This document shows, in pieces, positions 31,738-35,565 of a DNA stretch of 35,565 nucleotides (within the stretch, counting starts at the first letter, position 1; every line of letters begins with the position of its first letter). The stretch spans positions 1-35,565 of the forward strand of contig JBCCFW010000066.1 in assembly GCA_039029535.1 (NCBI GenBank), written 5' to 3'. Source of the DNA: JBCCFW01 sp039029535. Lineage in GTDB: Bacteria; Acidobacteriota; JBCCFW01. Made by a program: the position numbers and the translations under genes. The notes beneath the pieces are model-generated. The model ran no database searches. It had not been told where the DNA came from and was given only the letters and a program-made list of their open reading frames with translations.

Positions 31738-32937
31738 CTAGATCGCGACCCACTCCGTCGCGGCGTTCAGCCCGCTCGTCACCGCCTCGACGATCCTGTC
31801 TCCAGCTCGTCTCGCACCAGCGATGTTCCGCGACACCGGACCCAGCTCGAGCTCGGCAAGAGGGCCGGACACGTGAATGCGCGGATGCCAGCGAAGGGCC
31901 GAGTCCACGATGGGGTAGCCGCAACGGGCGCACGGCAAGGAGGCCGAAGAGATCAAGGCGTCGATCATGGCCCCACCAGGCCGATGCGAAGCGAACCCGG
32001 TCGCCAAGAGCACGCGATCGGCCTCCACCACGACGTCATCACCGAGCCGGAGCTCGAGGCCATCGCTCCCCAGGTCGAGCCCCTCCACCCCGCTCTCGTG
32101 CCATTGGAGGCGTTCACGCGAGATGGCCCCGTGCAGCGCACGCCACATGTCGGGAGGCACCGAACCCACGTGGCGCGCCGACGTGATCAGGGCTCGCCGA
32201 TGGTCGACGTTCCTCACGCGGCTGAAGCTCGACATGCGCTTCGGACCGAGCCAGCCTGGCTCGCTGTCGAATTGATGCTGACGCAGCGCGCGGCGCGAGA
32301 TCAGGTGGACCTCGTGACCTTCCTCCAGGAGGCGAAGCGCGACGTGACCAGCCGAGATGCCCCCACCGACCACGGCGACGGTCTCGTCAGACGACGGCCA
32401 ACCGTCGAAGCCTGGCTCGAAGACGTGTCGCACGCGAGGCTCGTCCCGTGGCGCCCACTCGGGCCACTTGGGCTGCTCGCCCGATCCCATGGCCAGCAGC
32501 AAGTTCTCGGCAACGAGCTCGCGCCCGCTCGACAGCTCGACCGCAACACCACGATCGCCGACCGAGCAGGTCACGGCGCGATCCTGGACGTGGAGGGCGC
32601 CGAGCTCGTAGGTCTCCACCACGTGGTCGCAGTGAGCGTTGAAGAGAGCGAGTGAAGGCCGATCGTAGGGAGGAGCGAAGAGCCCGGACTTGCGTCGACT
32701 CCGCCGGCCCGCAAAGCGGTCGAGAGCTCCCGACTCCAGGTCGAGATGGTGGACGGCGGGCGAGCGCAGGTGACTCATCCCCGTGGTCGCCGTGCGGGCC
32801 CGCCACTGCGCCAACAGCTCCGGCGCCGGATCGATGATGCGAAGAGCGTCGGCCGCGACCCCGGCTTGCCCGATGAGGCGCGTTGCCACGTGCACTCCGT
32901 GGATGCCGCCGCCGATGATCAGCCAATCCAGGCTCAT
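31738..32937 (-). CDS. FAD/NAD(P)-binding oxidoreductase
   Basis: A 399-residue flavoprotein. The first Rossmann motif LIIGGGIHGVH (GGGIHG, residues 9-14) should bind FAD, and a second, VAVVGGGISAGHVA (GGGISAG, 191-197), NAD(P)H. LLAMGSGEQPKWPEW and VLLATGF are the family's usual ATG-type motifs. The sequence around SHLRSPAVHHLDLES and FAPPYDRPSLALFNAHC points to the group of flavin monooxygenase-like proteins related to lysine/ornithine N-hydroxylases, but the substrate cannot be told. Last gene of the four-gene leftward operon, starting 57 bases after the stop of the small membrane protein gene. Confidence 0.87.
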   Translation of the reverse strand: MSLDWLIIGGGIHGVHVATRLIGQAGVAADALRIIDPAPELLAQWRARTATTGMSHLRSPAVHHLDLESGALDRFAGRRSRRKSGLFAPPYDRPSLALFNAHCDHVVETYELGALHVQDRAVTCSVGDRGVAVELSSGRELVAENLLLAMGSGEQPKWPEWAPRDEPRVRHVFEPGFDGWPSSDETVAVVGGGISAGHVALRLLEEGHEVHLISRRALRQHQFDSEPGWLGPKRMSSFSRVRNVDHRRALITSARHVGSVPPDMWRALHGAISRERLQWHESGVEGLDLGSDGLELRLGDDVVVEADRVLLATGFASHRPGGAMIDALISSASLPCARCGYPIVDSALRWHPRIHVSGPLAELELGPVSRNIAGARRAGDRIVEAVTSGLNAATEWVAI

Positions 32938-32994
32938 GCGTGCTGGACTCGTCGGGAGCCGACGCGAGCAACATCCCGTGTCACCACGAGCATC

Positions 32995-33216
32995 TCAGTC
33001 GGACTCCGCAGTCACGAGCGAAGCGATGTTCGCCATCAGCCAGGAGGACGCAGCAGACAGCTGCAGCCAGTCCCCACCGGAAGTGATCCCGTACGTGAAC
33101 ACGCTCGCGATCCAGAGCAGGCTTGCAGCCGTCTGCCCGAGCCACTCGACTCTCAGCGCACGGGCCCACCGGCTCGTTCCCACTTCCGCCTCGATTCCGA
33201 CATCCCGCGTCAGCAC
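32995..33216 (-). CDS. Small membrane protein inside the CobW/FAD operon
   Basis: A 73-residue protein starting at GTG with GAGGAG five bases before it. The start overlaps the last seven bases of the preceding FAD gene, showing translational coupling. It has a basic N-terminus (VGTSRWARALRVEW), then two hydrophobic segments (GQTAASLLWIASVFTYGITS and WLQLSAASSWLMANIASLV) with Trp-rich edges. No family recognised. Position inside a compact operon of a CobW GTPase and two flavoproteins suggests a role in the same process, perhaps as a membrane tether. Codon bias agrees with a real gene. Confidence 0.6.
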   Translation of the reverse strand: MLTRDVGIEAEVGTSRWARALRVEWLGQTAASLLWIASVFTYGITSGGDWLQLSAASSWLMANIASLVTAESD

Positions 33217-34358
33217 ACGCACTCCTCTCCGCAGAGGGACAAGTCGTCCAGGAACATGCCCCACTCGCGGTACTGCTCCAGTCCCTTGGCTCGGAGCCCC
33301 AACGAGCTCGCAATCGTCTTGGCGACGACGGCGAATCGCTGTCGATACTTGTAGATGAAGCAGAAGACGTGACCACCGTGACGAACGGCAGGACCGCAGA
33401 GGAAGAGGCCCGGCGCGATGGTCGACTCGTCCTGCTCGTTCAACAACGGAAGACCGTCGTCGCGTTGCTCGAACAAGTTCGCCACCAGCTCGTGACCTCC
33501 CTTGAAGCCCCACGCCAACAGCGGAGGAGCCGACGTCTCGAACCGGCTTCCCTCCTCGGTCGTGACGACATGGACGTCGCCCTCACGAGAGATGGAAGCG
33601 ATCGACGTGTTCGGATGCAGCTCGACGGACTCGGCGAAGGGCCACTCGTACATCCGCTCGAGTGAGTACGGAGAGAGCGCGATGCTGGGATCGGAGGTCT
33701 TCGGCTTCCAGGGACAGCCGCTGTCGAACAAGCGCACTCGCTTCTCGCGATACGCCAGGTGGTAAGCCGCGTCGATGCCGCTTTCGTAGCCGCCGATGAC
33801 GACGAAGTCGTCTCCCTCGAGATCGTCGTAGGTGGGGATCGTGGCCGTGTGCCGGCAGTGCTCGGCGCCATCGAGACCATCCAGGCGCGGGTACTGAAAC
33901 TCTCCAGCGGCCCAGATGACGTGCCTCGCTCGAATCGTGCCGTCGGCAGTCTCGAGGTGGAACTCGTCGTCTTCCTTCGTCGCCCCCAGCACGTCGACTT
34001 TCTCACGAATCGGCAGCTTGAAGTGCTTCACGATGGCACGCAGGTAGGCCGCATAGGCCTTGCCCGATGGGTGCTCGGCCTTGAGCGTGTAGGCCGGAGA
34101 CGTCCCGATGACGATCGAGTTCAGGTCGAGCATGCCGATCGAGTTGGTCGGGAACGAGGGCGTGATGAAGCGAGTCTCGGACGGCCAGGAGGCGAACGAG
34201 GCGCCGACCACGTCACGCTCCAGCAAGAGGAAGTCCTTGATGCCAGCGTCCCGCAGGGCGACGGCAACGCCCACGCCTGCCGCACCGCCACCGACGATCA
34301 CGACGTCGTGCACGGACTTCTTCCCCTTCTTCTTTTTCTTCTTGTTTCCGCCGATCAC
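33210..34358 (-). CDS. FAD-dependent oxidoreductase/monooxygenase with poly-Lys start
   Basis: A 382-residue flavoprotein. The FAD motif VVIVGGGAAGVGVA (GGGAAG, 23-28) and the NAD(P)H motif VVIGGYESGIDAAYH (GGYESG, 189-194) are separated by IRARHVIWAAGEFQYP, as in flavin-containing monooxygenase/YpdA-type proteins. FLCGPAVRHGGHVFCFIYKYRQRFA near the end closes the FAD site. The N-terminus is unusual: IGGNKKKKKKGKKSVHD, eight lysines before the Rossmann fold. The GTG start has GGAGG four bases upstream and overlaps the CobW stop (GTGA). The stop overlaps the next small gene. The C-terminus ends in CGEECVC. Substrate unknown; the operon suggests a link to metal homeostasis. Confidence 0.88.
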   Translation of the reverse strand: MIGGNKKKKKKGKKSVHDVVIVGGGAAGVGVAVALRDAGIKDFLLLERDVVGASFASWPSETRFITPSFPTNSIGMLDLNSIVIGTSPAYTLKAEHPSGKAYAAYLRAIVKHFKLPIREKVDVLGATKEDDEFHLETADGTIRARHVIWAAGEFQYPRLDGLDGAEHCRHTATIPTYDDLEGDDFVVIGGYESGIDAAYHLAYREKRVRLFDSGCPWKPKTSDPSIALSPYSLERMYEWPFAESVELHPNTSIASISREGDVHVVTTEEGSRFETSAPPLLAWGFKGGHELVANLFEQRDDGLPLLNEQDESTIAPGLFLCGPAVRHGGHVFCFIYKYRQRFAVVAKTIASSLGLRAKGLEQYREWGMFLDDLSLCGEECVC

Positions 34359-35563
34359 GCGTCCTCCTCGACGAGCTGGAGCTCGGGGAAGGGGTTCGGG
34401 AACTCCGACCAGGCCTCGCTGTCGGCGGCCGCGAGGGACTCGTCGAGCAAGGAGGCATCGAGACGAGCGCGCAGCGCTGCCTCGTCCATCTCCTGGCCGA
34501 TGAAGACCAGCCGTTGCGCTCGATCGCCGAAGCGTGGATCCCACTCGTCCTGCTGGTCGGGTCGCTCGCCGTCGGGGTGCTCCCACTCCTCCCGGGGCAC
34601 GGCCGCCCACCACTTCCCGGTGGGATTGATCTCACTGACCCCACCCGCTTGAGCCCACTCGTAAGCGATGCGGTGGTCAGCGGCGACCCAGAAGAAACCC
34701 TTCGAGCGCAGGATGCCGCTCCAATTCCGGTCATCGTGCAGGAACGCCCAGAGCTTCTCGGCGTCGAAGGGCCGTGACGTCCGATAGGTGAAGCTCGAGA
34801 TCCCGTACTCCTCGGTCTCCGGCACGTGCTCACCTTGAAGCTCGCGGATCCACCCGGCAGAGCTCTCCGCCTCGTCGTAGTCGAACAGGCTCGTCTCGAG
34901 CACGCTCTCGAGAGGGACCTGCCCACGCGTCGCCAGGAGAATCTTCGCGCCAGGATTCAGCGCCTCGAGGATCGCCCGGACCTCGAGAGCTTGCTGCTCG
35001 CTCACGAGGTCGACCTTGTTCAGCACGATGACGTTGGCGAACTCGACCTGGTCGATGAGCAGGTCGGTCACCGTCCGCTCGTCATCTTCACCGAGTGACT
35101 CACCCCGCTCCTGGAGCGCGTCGGCCTCGCGGTAGTCCCGCAGGAAGCTCGCAGCGTCCACGACCGTGACCATCGTGTCGAGGCGCGAGAGCTGGCTGAG
35201 GCTCACTCCACTCTCGTCCTCGAAGGTGAAGGTCTGCGCCACCGGGATCGGTTCCGAGATGCCGGTGGACTCGATCAGCAGGTAGTCGAAGCGGCCTTCC
35301 TGAGCGAGCCGCGAGACCTCGGCGAGCAGGTCGTCTCGCAGCGTGCAACAGATGCAGCCGTTCGACATCTCGACGAGCTTCTCCTCGGTTCGCGAGAGCT
35401 CGGCCCCACCGTGCTCGACGAGGTCCACGTCGATGTTGACCTCGCTCATGTCGTTGACGATCACCGCAACACGCCGCCCGTCCCGGTTGTTGAGCACCTG
35501 ATTGAGGAGGGTGGTCTTGCCGGCTCCGAGAAAGCCGGAGAGGACGGTGACGGGCAAGCGGTC
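34355..35563 (-). CDS. COG0523/CobW family GTPase, 5' end outside window
   Basis: At least 400 residues of a G3E-family P-loop GTPase. Numbered from the TTG at 35557: Walker A GFLGAGKTT (8-16), Asp/Glu region LLIESTGISEP, metal-binding NGCICCTLRDDL (CxCC, 68-71) and NKVDLV (180-185). The C-terminal domain has KGFFWVAADHR, GKWWAAVPREEW and RLVFIGQEMDE, typical of zinc-related COG0523 chaperones such as ZigA-like proteins. These deliver Zn2+ or another metal to client enzymes using GTP hydrolysis. The frame stays open through codons for Asp-Arg to the window edge, so the real start lies beyond 35565. The stop overlaps the next gene by four bases. First gene seen of the leftward operon. Confidence 0.92.
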   Translation of the reverse strand, partial: DRLPVTVLSGFLGAGKTTLLNQVLNNRDGRRVAVIVNDMSEVNIDVDLVEHGGAELSRTEEKLVEMSNGCICCTLRDDLLAEVSRLAQEGRFDYLLIESTGISEPIPVAQTFTFEDESGVSLSQLSRLDTMVTVVDAASFLRDYREADALQERGESLGEDDERTVTDLLIDQVEFANVIVLNKVDLVSEQQALEVRAILEALNPGAKILLATRGQVPLESVLETSLFDYDEAESSAGWIRELQGEHVPETEEYGISSFTYRTSRPFDAEKLWAFLHDDRNWSGILRSKGFFWVAADHRIAYEWAQAGGVSEINPTGKWWAAVPREEWEHPDGERPDQQDEWDPRFGDRAQRLVFIGQEMDEAALRARLDASLLDESLAAADSEAWSEFPNPFPELQLVEEDA

Positions 35564-35565
35564 TG

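Noticed and set aside
1..35565. tRNA, rRNA, riboswitch or origin features
   Set aside because: Reading both strands gave no cloverleaf, conserved rRNA segment, known aptamer core or DnaA-box cluster I could support without computation.

Overview
High-GC bacterial chromosome segment. There are no rRNA, tRNA, CRISPR or phage structural genes that I can recognise. The flavour is an uncultured Gram-negative bacterium rich in secreted repeat proteins. Six-cysteine tandem repeats, thrombospondin type 3 repeats, FG-GAP propellers and characteristic C-terminal modules are the kind of proteins seen in Acidobacteriota, Planctomycetota and similar phyla. No marker gene fixes the phylum, so this is an inference.

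Layout. 1-3550: a 780-residue secreted protein built of 16 six-cysteine repeats, flanked by two decayed integrase-core transposases (206-469 and a frameshifted one at 3192-3548), with a 46-codon ORF between. 3562-6700: a short-chain dehydrogenase, then an accessory patch with an HTH-Fic AMP-transferase gene and a small broken gene, bracketed by a 31-bp imperfect direct repeat (27/31). 6678-12883: a secreted propeller-like protein, convergent with a subtilase whose oxyanion Asn is replaced by His, then a secreted thrombospondin type 3 repeat protein. 13408-14076: a Phd/YefM-RelE/ParE toxin-antitoxin pair with a good promoter. 14145-16166: a secreted Ycf48-like propeller with a C-terminal membrane anchor, and two small hypothetical genes. 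16619-21159: a coupled ABC ATPase and a permease-M1 peptidase fusion. 21333-25448: a two-TM coiled-coil protein, a TetR regulator divergent from a cytochrome P460/cytochrome c fusion, and a pentapeptide-repeat membrane protein. 25548-30760: a divergent pair of secreted propellers (FG-GAP and delta-60-like), then a second six-cysteine-repeat protein with a C-terminal anchor. 30996-31523: two small proteins. 31738-35565: a compact operon of a COG0523/CobW GTPase (running off the window), two FAD/NAD(P) oxidoreductases and a small membrane protein.

How it works together. About seven products are exported repeat proteins. Two of them (14145-15215 and 29990-30760) end in the same P-[VI]-PLPP-x-A plus hydrophobic stretch plus Arg anchor. 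Two others (6678-8969 and 25548-28040) end in a shared SKSEGR motif. The window therefore looks like part of a cell-surface repertoire with its own C-terminal signals, interspersed with stress and regulatory modules (Fic, toxin-antitoxin, TetR/cytochrome, CobW/FAD). Many gene ends carry GC hairpins that include the stop codon and lack a U-tract.
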